A DNA stretch of 64,000 nucleotides from Nautilus pompilius. Its lineage: Eukaryota > Mollusca > Cephalopoda > Nautilida > Nautilidae. The notes beneath the pieces were generated by a model that searched no databases, was not told the DNA's origin, and was given only the letters and a program-made list of their open reading frames with translations. The position numbers and the translations under genes were made by a program. Where the stretch lies: NCBI GenBank assembly GCA_018389105.1, contig JACATO010001103.1, forward strand, positions 806,001 through 870,000, read 5' to 3'. Shown here piece by piece: positions 1 to 12,920 of the stretch. The number at the start of each line of letters is the position of its first letter. Position 1 is the first letter of the stretch.

Positions 1-1944
1 AGGAGACCGTGATTGTGGAGTGAAAATTGAAAAATCGGACATTTTCTTTAAAAAATGTCTTCACTGATAAAGGTTACAACACGAGTTTATCATATTAAAT
101 TTGTATTATTTATATATCTTCTAATAGCCATCTAATAATATACAGTCAACTATATTATCTGTAAAATTAATTGTTTATGAATTAGTGACTCGTTTAAGGC
201 CCTGTTTTTATTTTACAGGTAAATTAAAGTGTATCAAAAGTTATATATCAATAACAAGTTTAAACTCGCATTTATTAATTCTTAATAAAATACATATTTT
301 TATTTGTTGTGATTTTAAAAATGAGATGCAAATTATAACGAATATCATTAAATGTAATTAAAAACACAATAAATAAATGTGAGAAATATAGGTAATAGAA
401 AAATTAAATTCGTTACAATTTTAAGCCAAAAATCTAGTAATAAGCGGCTACAATACAGATACAACGCCAATAGAGCAAAGTAAGAGAACGTGTTCAACAG
501 ATGAAAGTAAATGCTGCTTCATGTTATCTGAATGGAAATTCTAGGCTCATATTTCTGTTATTGTGTTGTAGTGCCCTAATCTACGACTCAAAGCCGTTGA
601 CATCTGCTTGATTTTTAGATTATATTTCGTAGAAGATATCTCTTTTCCCATTTTTGTTTTCCTCTATTGTTTTCAGCAGACTCCGTATATTTCTTTGGCC
701 TTTTTAATTCTGATCGAAAACTGTCCGTGTTCTTCTAATGCCTGAGCTACACACCTGCGAATGATTACACGGTCGGAACTTATCTGCGTATTTTCAATTT
801 TCTTTAAAATAAGTCGCCTCTGGATATAAAGGTCGCTGTGAGTATGGAAAATTTCAATAATAAAATAATTAATTAAGGAGCCAAAAAATTCGGGATGTTT
901 AAAAGAAGTAAATAAATTGTCATCCCGGTGTTTGGCAATTCTGGTTTCCAAACTATTCTCGCTATCTCCTAGTCTCAGAAATTATTTCCCATTCTAGAAC
1001 TCTAAATTCTGCTTTGCAGGAAAAAGCCTCAATTTTCAGCCACTTTCTGAAAAAATATGGCAGTAAAACGAAAGACATGCACATCACCTTTAAATCTAGT
1101 TCCATGTTTCTTTAGTCGGTTTTGAAGAAATCAGGCGAACCGGTAGAGAAAGTATTCAGTTATCTCCCTTACATAGCTGCTCAATTATTGGTGGAGGAAA
1201 GCGTGTCTGGTGCTATGCATATGGTAATTTGATTTTGTGTTAAAGACGTACTTGTTATTTTTTGTTTGTCGTATTTATTTATGCTAAACATCTTCATCTT
1301 TAAGAAATACGATACAAAAGATTTGTGTTTTAATGATAGAACTTCAAAAGCAGAATCTGTATATATACGAAATGAAATAGCTTACTTATTATAGAAGTAT
1401 GCTTTCGCAGCTTTTACTATCAAGTATCAGTTATTTATTACAAAATCATGAAAGGAAAGTCTCTAAATTGTGTAAAGAACAAATATTTTGTTAATTTTGA
1501 TTACAGCGGTAACTATCGTTTTTATTATTAAACTTAACTCATTATTATTAGAAACGCGATGCCATCTGCGTTCAGAGTGTTGACCTTTTTCAGAACAGCT
1601 CTTGATAGCCATTGATACTGGATATCATTAATTTATGAAACTTGCTTGCGTACCTAGGAGAATATTCAACTTGCGAAAATAAAATCAAAAACGTCAATCA
1701 CGTTAATTATAACTATTCTAGTGCCAAGACGAGCGGTAAACCCAGAATCGTAATTCTAAAGTTCTTTCCGTACCTTTGGAACGGTGACCGACGTCATCCG
1801 ATGACGATTCAGTGCAAGTTTCCGTGCGTTGAATTAACGGTAGTTTTCATTAATTCAAGAGTCATAAGCCATAGTTCAGATATTTTCCGGTCTTTCTTAG
1901 TTTAAATTTCACTACTACCCATCTTTATAACATGGTCGTAGACA
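1..1944. other. AT-rich non-coding stretch
   Basis: AT-rich sequence with short chance frames only. The longest open stretches (for example around 673-951 on the minus strand and 1642-1905 on the plus strand) show no motif I recognise and no flanking splice-site pair. I see no repeat, RNA gene or regulatory element that I can support here. Confidence 0.6.
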
Positions 1945-3310
1945 GGATTTAAAATTATCATGGAAACACAGACAAAACATACACAAATAATGAGTAACTA
2001 CAGCTGATAAATCTATGCAATACACGCACAATACATTACAGAAAATACACAAAATATGAATATTTGTACAGTGCATTATTATTTGGTATGTGAATCTTTT
2101 GCTTTATTTAGAGCGTGAAATTTTGTTTTCATGCTCGCATACAGGTAATCAATGTATGACTGAGGAATGTTGTTCCAAATGTCCTGGAGCACTTTCCCCT
2201 ATTCATCCAAGCCGTTTGGTAGCTGTTTGATTTTCCCTGTAGCCGTATAACCCCATATAGCTTCAATGATGATCATATCAGGACTTTGTGTAGACCAAAG
2301 CGTCTTTGTGAGTGTTCTGTCTGCCTCGCTGTGTTCCAGATGGCTTTCATCTATATTGGCTTTGTGTTTGGGATCATAGTCGTCTTGGAAGATGAATTCC
2401 TGTTTAATAAGATGTCTTCCTGAGAAAATGGAATGTTGGATGAGAACCTGGTTTTATGCGTCGGCAGATATTGTATTTTACATTTTATGCAAATCTCCGA
2501 CACTCTTGGCTGATATGCAGCTCTATATTTGTATTGCTATACCCCATTCCTTATTAAAACTGTTGAACAGTGACTGTAATTCCGCTCCCTTGTTCGCTTT
2601 TGAACAAACTGTAGTTGATTATTGCCAAACAGTTCAAACGAACTCATCTGTAAAGATCATCTCCTTCAACTGTTTCATTTCTGCTGTCCATTTCAGCCTG
2701 ACCGTTTGGTTGCCTCTCCTTAACAATGGCTTTCGGAAGCCTACACATCCGATAAAACCACCTCGCGCTAATCTGTATCTTACCGTTATTGAATAAACGT
2801 TAGCACTCGTATATGTAGCTGGATTATTTGCAAGATCTTTACTGATGGTTTGTCGTGTATCACGTAGACAACGTACCCTGAGGTACTTAATGTCACTTTT
2901 GGAGAGAGTGAGCTTTCTTTCTCGACTGCGTTTATTGTCATCAGTACAATTTTCGCACATCCTCCTCAGTGTTTTTCATTAAGTTCCTTCTGAAGAATGA
3001 AGTCGAGATGCAATCTGCCGCATAGATTAGCCTTCACTAGCTAAGACTTTAACTTCTATACGCTATTCACGTGATATTTTATTCTCAGGAGCCACAGTGT
3101 TCACCACACATTCACTGCACTGCAATGATATCGTTTCTTATACTTTTATAGTTCCTCTGTGTTTTCAGGAGAACCGGTCGCAATGAACTATATCAACACA
3201 TTTCTGTACCATCAAACAATTTATTTTTACACGTGAGATGCGATTGTATCACATGTTATTTGCATTTTATACCCAGTTTGTCTTCTGTTTCCATAATTAT
3301 TTTTAATACT
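1945..3310 (-). mobile_element. Tc1-like DNA transposon, copy A (DD38E type), defective
   Basis: Degenerate inverted ends are visible. At 1946-1969 the sequence reads gatttaaaattatcatgg followed by aaacac. At 3287-3310 the reverse complement reads agtattaaaaataattatgg followed by aaac. The same ends occur at copies B and C. On the minus strand between them lies a decayed transposase whose segments appear in the expected order: N-terminal helix-turn-helix remnants, FTDEF, FQDDYDPKH, SPDMIIIE, then a C-terminal tail containing IWNNIPQSYIDYLY. The element is about 1.37 kb, a normal size for a Tc1-like element. Stops and frameshifts mean it cannot make a full transposase. Confidence 0.85.
2090..3040 (-). 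pseudogene. Tc1-like transposase pseudogene (copy A)
   Basis: The longest intact piece (2634-2960, 108 residues) holds the second DNA-binding helix-turn-helix region (KLTLSKSDIKYLRVRCLRD) and the typical FIGCVGFRKPLLRRGNQTVR stretch. It ends in FTDEF, whose Asp is the first catalytic residue. After an interruption the reading resumes around 2210-2405 in a single frame. Here FQDDYDPKH carries the second catalytic Asp and SPDMIIIE the third catalytic residue, a Glu. I count 38 residues between them, instead of the 34 of classical Tc1. All three acidic residues are therefore still encoded, but in different frames. A TAG follows NGLDE (about 2205-2207), just before a conserved C-terminal tail. 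Confidence 0.82.
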
Positions 3311-5940
3311 GGTTATATATAAGTATATATAAATATCGTTTGCAACAATGCTTTCAAAATTCTGAGTACTGCATTGTCCAAAAGTCTTAAATTGTGCTAC
3401 ATGTGAAGTACGTGCGATCTCTTAAATTTTTGTTTGGTTTGACTTATAGTTGAGTGAGAATCGATATCAAAATAATTTGCTCAATTGCATTATACTTACT
3501 CTTGTTTATCAATACTAAAGTGTACTCACTATTAAATATTAATGCTCCAATGGTTTGGTGAACCAAAGCCTATTCGATTATTTACCTAAATTAAAGTTTC
3601 AAAAGTAAAACGTATAGAACCAATATCTGATTTATTTATGCAAAAGTAGCGTATCATTTCAGTTATTATTATTTTTTACCCATTTATAATGTCGAAAAAT
3701 TAAAATATATAAAAAAAAGCTTTTATGATCACTCAGAATATATCACTGCAATACTTTGCATCAACTGTAAAACTGAAGCTTTCTAAATAAAGTACCATCT
3801 GTTGTCTTACCAGTAGTAAGCATTGCATATTTTTCGCGAGAAAATATACCAATGTGAAAATTACTACATATCTTGTTTTTACACAAAAACATTTTTCCGG
3901 AAACTTCTTGACAGATCACCTTTAATGTTTCACGGGTCACACGCCAGTTAACTTGCCATTTGGTTATATACTTCAGAACTAATGGTCTTTAATAACATAA
4001 TTTCCTAGTAGGTTCAACACTTTAAATATTCTGTACTTCCCTCGGGTAAAACATGCGCCAGTAGTATGGTTAAAACATTTAAAGGCAGTAAGTCACGTAC
4101 TTATTGAAATGAAAACAATCTGTTTGTACGAGTAAATTATTTATTACTTTCTATGCTGAACTTTTAACTTTTACTTTTAAACGTGCAACGGGTAGCATGA
4201 CATTATCTCTAACTGGATATCAGCAAAGTAAAGACGAACTTTATCCTTTTTTTATATTATTAAGTGAAACCCTAACCTGATTAATGTAGTATAATGTACG
4301 GATATTCCCACGCTTCATTAATATACAAGTTGACATACTCAGAAAGTCAGCAGAGGAAATACATTATTTTAATTGGTTTTCTTTTAATGATAGCGTTTGC
4401 ATTTTAAAAGATTACTGAATATTTAAAGTGTATTACCAGTAGAGGTTAGGCTAAAGTTATAGAGTCTAAAAGTGAAATGTCACGTGACCAATCCAACCAT
4501 GCGTGAAGAGAATCAGTAAATAACTATTTCTAATTAAAAACAAATGACCGCAAGGGAGATCTGGGTGCGTTTTTTTACCTGAAGACAACAGGAAGAAATA
4601 TTTAAAGTTATCAAAATTTGTACTAAATACACGAGCAATTATCGTTTCATATGATATTTGTATTTTCTTTTTTTTTTACCCACGTTCAGAACCGAGCGAA
4701 AGCGAGGTTGTTATTGCATTTGCCAAGAGCGCGGTGTTGCCGATGCGATTCTCCGCGCCAGCGTACGAGAAAAACGACCAAATTTAGCGAAAAGAGACCA
4801 CGCTGTAAAACTTCTAGGTATTAAAGTATTAGTGGGAGGCATTTACAATCAAACATATGACTGAGATAAGGAACCAAATGACCATCCTTGCATTGCATTT
4901 ATTACATTTCATTTTTACGACCATGTAAAGATAGTTTGGTGATTCTTTATGTCGGTCATTAAAGATGGGGTTGGGATGACTTTTGTCCATTGTCGGAGTA
5001 GCTGAACAGAACCCATGCGAAACGAGCTGCTACTGGTAACCCAGCCGCTGGCTTCTGACCAGATCTACCCCTTCGAAAACTATTCCGAAGTTTCTCCGTT
5101 TCTAGTACTGCGCGCCACTCTACAAGGTTTCTCCCCGTAACTTGTAGGTTCGGGTGATGCGATATTGAACACTGATCGGTCCCCACCAAGTCGTCTCGCA
5201 GAAAAGCCAAAATTTTTTATCATAGCACATCCTTAGGATAAGCTAATTTGCCTCACGACATTGGGTTGCTTCAGTCTTCAGACCGCCAATCTCTCTGGCA
5301 AGTTCTGTGACCGTCAAATGTCATCTTTGTCACCGCTGTACCATTCTGCATCAACCACTGTTAAAAATGGAAATGAAGCACATTGATATTTACGTACAAA
5401 TTAGGGGCCGTATCTTCAACTGAATATCAAACGCTGACTCATTTAAGGAAAATTAGTCGCACTGTGGGTAAGGGTCCCGAATAGAGAGTTCTGGATATGG
5501 ACCAAATGTAAATTATAGTATTATTATATGTAATATTTATGGATTGTTAATAACCATTCGATCCTTAACAAATGTTGTGTAGTATATGTCCAACCAAAAC
5601 AAACGGTAATAGAAGTACACACATACGCAAATATGTACGTACACACGCTCGTTTCTGAATTCATAACAGTATACTTAAAGCTGGATTTTTTTCCTTTATA
5701 CACTTTTAGTATATCATTCCGTTCAGAATATTAAAAATTCCTAAAATAAAGTGCTTGATATGGGGTTACTTAATTGCAAAAATGCTTGTTTGATTATGAT
5801 TTCTGACGTTAGTGCTAAAAAATTAGTCACATAATTAAGGTTTACAGCCGTCAAGTATCTGCTAATGAAGGCATGGTTCATATTTACGGGCAACCTGAGG
5901 ACGGAATATGTGTACTGGGGGTTCATAAAGTCTTTGAGGA
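3311..5940. other. Non-coding stretch with one CATTAAAGAT repeat end and a GC-richer block
   Basis: Mostly AT-rich sequence. Positions 4941-4968 match the 3' end of a short dispersed repeat (gattctttatgtcggtcatt followed by aaagatgg) seen at several other places in the window. From about 4970 to 5370 the base composition becomes clearly more GC-rich and contains an 83-residue minus frame (4959-5210) that I do not recognise. It may be a fragment of an old transposable element. No gene can be supported. Confidence 0.5.
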
Positions 5941-5949
5941 ATTTAATGC

Positions 5950-6340
5950 TTAGTAACTGTTTAAATTGCTGCGGAAGGAAGGTTTAGGCCGCATTACAAC
6001 AAGAATCACCATCTGAAACCTTCATTTTAGAAGCTGGAGAAAAGATCTGAAGTAACACGTTCAGTTAGTAATAGGAAACGCTCTGGTGAAAACAGATACC
6101 GGTCAAGAGACCATTGTAAATGTCGAAGAAGCGTCTTCAAGAAGCCTGAAGAAGATGCTTCGCCGCAGTGAACAAGAACTGCACATTTCCACTTCAACAG
6201 TTTATTAAATTCTAAAAGTGAGGTTTCATTATCAAAGCAATTATCAATCACATCACATCCTAACAAATGAAGGTGGTTTTCAGGGCATTGAAAAATAGAT
6301 TGAACGCTGTACCATTGAAAATGGCGGCAAGATAGAAGTT
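5950..6340 (+). pseudogene. IS630/mariner-superfamily transposase remnant (DNA-binding region)
   Basis: Three frames of this stretch together resemble the paired helix-turn-helix N-terminus of an IS630/Tc1/mariner-type transposase. One frame gives LEKRSEVTRSVSNRKRSG, a typical linker ending in K-R-S-G. The next frame (6095-6208) gives DTGQETIVNVEEASSRSLKK and then RRSEQELHISTSTVY, a characteristic second helix-turn-helix, broken by TAA at 6206-6208. No catalytic domain follows that I can see. The piece is frameshifted and truncated. It belongs to a lineage different from the copies at 1.9, 24.5, 28.1, 30.7 and 57.5 kb. The assignment rests on motif reading only. Confidence 0.55.
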
Positions 6341-6364
6341 TAAAGATTCGTTGCTGCATCATTT

Positions 6365-9300
6365 AAACTCTTTAGACATATGGCTTCGACATACACTTTA
6401 TATTTTATTATATGTTATGTAGTAAAAAAAACAGTTATTAAACAAAATCTCAAAGACTATAAATATCTTGCAAAGTACACGGACATACAAGATATGTCAC
6501 AGTGACTCGAGAATAGCTTCCCAAAAGGTTTTACACGGTGGTAGGAGGCATGTCTTCTGATGGATCTTTTCCTCTTTTTTACGTAGGTTATTCTATATTT
6601 TTAAAATTCTTTTTCTCATCAAAAAAAGATTCCGGTAGCTGTTTTTCTTTTTTTAAAGGATTTATCGATCTGTGTATGCGGCCAGTTCAACATATGAAAG
6701 AATACATATTAAAGGTATTTTTGCTGAACACTTTATTTTAACTAGTTATTTCCCAAATATTTATTGACATGCAAAAATTTCCTGATAGTTCCCACAGAGA
6801 AATCGTGAAATAAACGTGTGAGATAAATATCTACATCCATAATGACATCATAATGATAATTTATATGCGGGCACAAAGATAGTTTCTACTATTTAGATTT
6901 TGAAGAGTAAATAAAAGGTATTTTTAACAATTTGAAAATTATCGAATTTCCTTTTATCTTCATCTCAAATAGATCCACATGAGAATTCAGTCGTTTTTAA
7001 ATTCTGCATAACAAAAACACAACCATAAATAACATTCCTGACCTAAAGGCCAATATAAAATCAGTCTTTCTACCAGCAACTGTCACGTTACACACTATCT
7101 TTATTTCATTTAAATAATCTTTATTTATTTACTTATTTATTGTTTTTAACTAAATATGATATTTGTGTTGAGCATGGTATTCTTAAAAATTATGTTGATG
7201 TATAATATTATAGTGAAAGTTAAGAAATTATGTATATTAAGCTTGTGTTTACTGTTTATACAACACAACACAAGAAAAACTTGTTAGAGCCTTTAATACA
7301 AGAATAGCTTTGGTAGACTTTCGGTAATCCTTACCTCGGGGCCATACCATACGCTGGTGTGTGTGCTAAGATCAGTCCTGGGCTGTCAACTATGGTGCTG
7401 GAGTGCGCAACGTATGCGAAGAGTCGGAGTCGTCTACTTGGTGACAGTCGGTGCTTATAGGAGGCGGTACATCTCCTAATGAAGATGCTACAACCGTTGA
7501 AAGTCCTCTACCCATGGGTCAGGGATTTTAGAAAATTACTTTCTTCGTAATAACACAATGTATTAATACTACGTGGGTGGCATATTAGCATGGCCATAAG
7601 CTAAGTGAAATCCATTAGTCTTTTTACCCAGTACGATCTTACAAAATCACTCTTTCAATCCAATTAACGATACAAATTTTGACAGAGACGCAGAATAGAA
7701 ATTTGGAAAAGTTTGATATTAGAAACAACTATTTATACGCCACAATTGTATCTTTTCAAAATTACAGCAAGATGAGCCATTTTCTTTTTTTATTTTATAT
7801 TCCTTCCTATACCCGCTTGTTGCCGTTTTTTATATTTATTTGCAGAAAGCTGTATGAAGTTGTTCAAACTGTTAAATTTCAAAGTTATTTATGGTTTTAA
7901 AAAACCCGCCTCCATTCGTTTCACTTTTCACCAAATTTGTAATAATGTTAACGCGTAAGCGAGGTTTATAAAAAAGGGCTTAAAGGGAAAATCTGGATAA
8001 TCAAAAGATTCTTTTATATAATACAAAATCATAACTAATGTAACTACTATGCGAATATGAAGCGAATATCAAACGTCATTCGTGGCTTAATCAGCTCTTC
8101 ATGATAGGCTTTCAACTTTAAGTGGACTGTTCTGTTCATTTTCCTGGTTGATACCGTATCAAGTGAGTATAATTTCATTGAATCCCTTAACGAGGACTGG
8201 CATTTGCTATTCAGTAAAGAATATATGAAGTTGTTTGTATAAATATTTGCATTCAATAAATAAAAATAAACAGATTTTGCTTTTTGTCTGTAAAAAAAAA
8301 ATAATTGAAGAAACCATATTTCGGTTACCAAATTATATCAAATGCTTACCTTTATGGTGTAGTAATTGTCCTTGGTATGCTACCTGAGGAAGACTCACCC
8401 TTGATATATACCGACCCCAGGTGAGAGAGTACAGCATATGGAATATGCAGCACCAAAATATTACCAAGTAGTGTCGCATATCTGAAATACAAAAATCAGA
8501 TGAAACTTTACATAAGAGGTTAGGAGCTGTTAAGCTTCTGTGAGATTATTTTTAACATGTATCTATCTATCCAAAAGCTACAGTGAGTGCTGGTGATATG
8601 TTCTGTCTACCAAGTCAGCCATTCAGTACAGGCTCACAGTCAGAAAACGTCTACTTGTAATTACCCTGATAACTATTCAAACGGAAGATTTTAAAACTTT
8701 TTACTATGCTACATGGGCATTTCAGTTTTTACCCAAGGTTGCTTGATGAAGTGACAGTTTGATTCTAATAAGTTCTACCGATGATTTCGTTTCAAGTTAA
8801 AATTCGTTGACTGTAAAATCTCTTTTATATGAAAATTTCGCATACGCACTCTGTGAATCTTTCCAAACTAAATGAAAACCTGAAGTATACATTCGATAAG
8901 AAATATTATAAAGTTAAGATTGCATAAAGAGTTTACTAATAACTATAGAAAGTAATTTTTTTAAATGCTGAAGTGCATTGATTTAGGAATCTGAATAGCA
9001 CATCGCTAGAAGATTCTTTCATGTACCCATATTTATTTTAGATGTTAATTTGTATTTGTCTGGGTTTAATAGATTATTATTATTATTACCTGATTAACAA
9101 TACGCAACTCTAACCTTACCTTGTTTAAAATTTGCATACCTTAAAAAATTAGGACATAAATAAAAATAAAATGAACAAACCAGTTTTAAAATTTGCACAG
9201 TGTAGATCAGATTGAAATGATTGAAAGATTTACAGCCAATCCAAAGAAAATAATCTTTCATTTTACTTATTTACTCAGTTTACAGATAAAATCATCGATT

Positions 9301-12300
9301 TCATGCAGACTATTGTGCTTATTTTGCTTTTATATACCACATCTAAATTTTGAAACAAAGATATTGTTGAAATACACAGGTTTAAAATTATTTAACTGGA
9401 GCACTGAGTATTTAAATCTACAAGTTAACTTCACAAAGCTGCCCTTTTATTAATTTTTCTGGTTGTAGTGGAAAAATATGGTGAATTACAATTTTCTATT
9501 TATAAAATATTTGTGACATGTTAATTTATTTGTGTTTTATATTTAAGCACAGATATATTAGTTGTTATTTAATAAATCTACTGTGATAGCAATAGTTCAA
9601 GAACTGCTTTTATTCCATTGTTTTATATACTTGTAATCATTGTTGTACCTTTAACATGAGGTTGGTAGGCGGGACACGAGAGCATTTCTAGTGGATGTCG
9701 GCCGGTTGGAGGAGCAGCAAGTGTCAACATCGAGCTACAAGGACCCCTAAGAAGCTGCAAAAACTGTTCGGTGCGCATATCAGAGTCTTTCGAAGACTGA
9801 CAGCTGCCACCATAGCAAGAAGATTTAAAGTGTCTGTTCAAAATTATCGTACAACGATTATCCTGCTGTAGTAACTTTAGTTAAAATTTCTACGAGTTGT
9901 GAGTTCCATGCTCAATATAAACTCGTTATTTTGTTTTTACAAGAATGGTAAGAAAAACGTTTTCATTTAATTTCTATTTTACAAATAAAAAGTTATTTTT
10001 GTGTAAAATGGAAAAGGGTCGTCTACTTTGCAGCAAAAGAACCAGGAATCTACCTCGTTGTAGTTATCCAGGTTATCTATGGATTAATTCAACAGTAACT
10101 TTAGGAAACTTCGAGATAGCTTCATTCGCCAGACCAACAGAACGAGACCGATAGACATTACGTTTCCTCAGAAGCCTATCGTTTTAAACTCTTGACCTAA
10201 GTGTATGCTCCACGTGCAAAAACTAACTTTCCTAATCTTTATCTTGCATCAAGAAATTAAAAGGAGATACAAATGAAAAACTTTTGATGAGTGCGAAGAT
10301 TGAATTTGGAAATCAAGAAAAAAAGTAATTCTAAATATTTATAAATTTGCCTTTTCTACTTTCTAAGCCACACGTCCATCACCAAAAGCTTTACATCAAC
10401 AGAAACCTGCAAGTTAAAAAGATGCATCTTCAAATGATGTTTACATAGCCTGACACTGTGTCTAAGAACACTTTTTAAACTACATCTAATTGTGTTACAC
10501 TTGTCATGATTTATGTTGTTGTTTTTTTCAAAAATCATGCATTTGTTTGATATCGTGCCACATTTTTCAATTTTCGTAATTTTCCCACTAAGTTCGTGGG
10601 AAACTACGAAGCGGTTTGCAATTCCATGCGTTAAGGTAATATTATTATGAAAATTCAGCAGGTATATTTCGACTTTATGAAGCAAAATTAAACAATTCTA
10701 GAATGTGAAAAACCTTTGACTACAGCTTTAGATAAGGTGACAAGACACGTCATTTTTAGTTGAATTTCAGTAAGTGATTAAACGGTATTTACTTGACAGT
10801 TAACAACTTGCATATTGTTTCTAATAAACACTAAGCAAATATTGCCTTTTTTACTCCTTCATTACAGAAGTAAATAAATATGAAGAAATACTTTCTACTA
10901 ATATTTTTAAAATTTTTCTATCATTTTATAATTTGTCATGGTTTACTAAGGCAAGACCTAGTCGATGTCTTTAGTTTAAACAGTGTAAATATAAATATAC
11001 AAAAGAGGCATCGTCAGTAAACAATGTATTCTCTAATAAATACTAACCCAAGCGTCTGCAGGAAAATAAGATAACCGCAAAGTAAGAGGACATTAAATGG
11101 AGAACTTTCTTTGTAAAATTAAGTGTAATGAAATGGGACTTAGCGTAACTCAAGTGACCAATAAGCTGATGCAAATACAGAAACATATTTGATTGGGTAT
11201 GCCGCAGCTTCAACCCACAATGTAAAACAGATTTTAAAAATTGAGGATAATAACTTACCGATATTTTAAAAGTAAATCTTAGCTTTGCACAAAGGAGCTT
11301 GTTCTTTCTAAAGCTGCCACGTTCGCCGCAGAGTATTATTAATTGCAGAGATTAGATAAATTTTTTATAGATAGTAATCCTTTTCCTTTCTGCACAGAAG
11401 TTGGTTTGAAAGAGTCATTTATAAGTTTTATTATTAATTGCTTTTGGACGACTCCAACAAAGGTCACCTTCTTCGACCAACTGAAAGGAAAGTCTGACGT
11501 CGTTTGCATTTCTTTTCTTTTTCTTCTTTTTTGCCTATATAGCACGCGATTCTCGGTGTATAAACGAAAACACTTGAATTCTAAACCGTGTATAAGGTAG
11601 AAGTATTTGGTCATATTTGGTAGGATCAAATACAAACGTTTAGGTTACCACTGGAGATAGTACTGAGAAGAGGACAAAAAAAAACAGAAATTGGGACAAT
11701 GGTGGTATTTTAGAATTGACAAATATCTAAGGTTCCAGCAGCTACAGGAAAAGTTATTCTTGGCCTACATTCATTTCAGGAAAGAATATTTAAAGGGAAC
11801 TGGTATTTCCTTAGAAAACTGCTGACAACCTCAATGGCGACAACCACGCGTTGAACACGCAACCAGCAAAAGTAAACTCTAATATGATTTCCTTGTTGAA
11901 TAACCCGACCACATAAAAAGGGTATTTTTATAGCAAATATTGAGACAAGATATACAGCGTAAATAAATTATCGTATTTTGAAGCTCTCCTTTTGTCGAGT
12001 ACAGGCTTTCAGAATTCTTGATGCAAAATTACAACAGTTTGAAAGTTAAATAATAAACAAAAAGATGTGCACAATCTCTTCGTATGGGAACACCTGGAAC
12101 GAAAAGGCAATAAAATCTTTTGTGGGGGATCCAGAGATCTGTTACTATATCCATTGTAATGTGAACGGGATACTGTAGAAATGCGAAATGGTTGATGCTC
12201 AGTTTTATCATACATAAGTTTTCAATGTAGAAGACGATTTACTACATTTAATGCACCTATTTGATGTCATCGGTTAGGAAAAGCTAACAATCGCCAGTGT

Positions 12301-12540
12301 AGTATGCCAAAAATAAAAAAAAAAAATAATTTTATATTTTGTTGCGAGGTTGATGACGGAATATTTGAAAGTTTTAAGGTAGTGTAGATACAACCCTATC
12401 AAACATCTATGCCAACAGATTATATAAAATCATGTGATATTTTAACGGTCTGGGTAGGGAAGAAATGTTGAACTGTAAAGATTGGGTCAGTTTAATCTCA
12501 GGTGAAAAGAAAATGGGCAAAAATTTATAAGTGCATTAAG
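6365..12540. other. AT-rich non-coding stretch with small GC-richer islands
   Basis: No host gene recognised. Two GC-richer islands stand out. At 7325-7530 there is a SINE-like block without clear A and B boxes. At 9650-9850 one plus frame reads RRLTAATIARRFKVSV, which looks like a transposase helix-turn-helix but is too short to assign. A third small island lies near 8370-8420 (ctacctgaggaagactcacc). The rest is AT-rich with short chance frames. Confidence 0.5.
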
Positions 12541-12554
12541 TAAACGAAAACAGC

Positions 12555-12920
12555 CTACAACCAGGTTCTAGCGTATTGAAAAGTGAAAATTATAAAATCT
12601 AGTATAATATTCAGAACAAAAGAGATGTGCAGTAGTTCTGCAGTAAGGCTGCTGGAATGATACGGTCGAGCGGCCGAGTTTCTTTCTGTTAGAACAGCTT
12701 GGTTTTGAAAAACCATCTGAAATGGTTTATCCTCGCCCTTCTTTCCAAGACGGCGGGTGGGTATCCTCTGAGTGATCCCAAATCCTTTTACATCTGAATA
12801 TGAATAGAGATTTTCCCTGATGAAATGCGAAGTGCTGAGCACATTCCCTAGCGGACAACCGCGACACTGCGTTCTTTTACCAGGTACATCTTCTTTGTAG
12901 ACGTCTGTGCACACCATCAA
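12555..12920 (-). pseudogene. Possible LINE ORF1-like protein fragment
   Basis: A 121-residue minus-strand frame in AT-rich surroundings contains RRLGKKGEDKPFQMVFQNQ. This resembles the stretch R-L-G-K-x-x-E-D-K-P-R-P-x-x-V-x-F-x-N found in RNA-binding (RRM-like) ORF1 proteins of many LINEs. The upstream part (HFIRENLYSYSDVKGFG) fits the spacing of the same region. The downstream part becomes hydrophobic and AT-rich and is probably not coding. There is no reverse transcriptase nearby. It could equally be a chance frame or a fragment of something else; the match is by eye. Confidence 0.38.

Noticed and set aside
2392..2796. 134-residue plus-strand frame
   Set aside because: Antisense of the copy A transposase, whose motifs are read on the minus strand.
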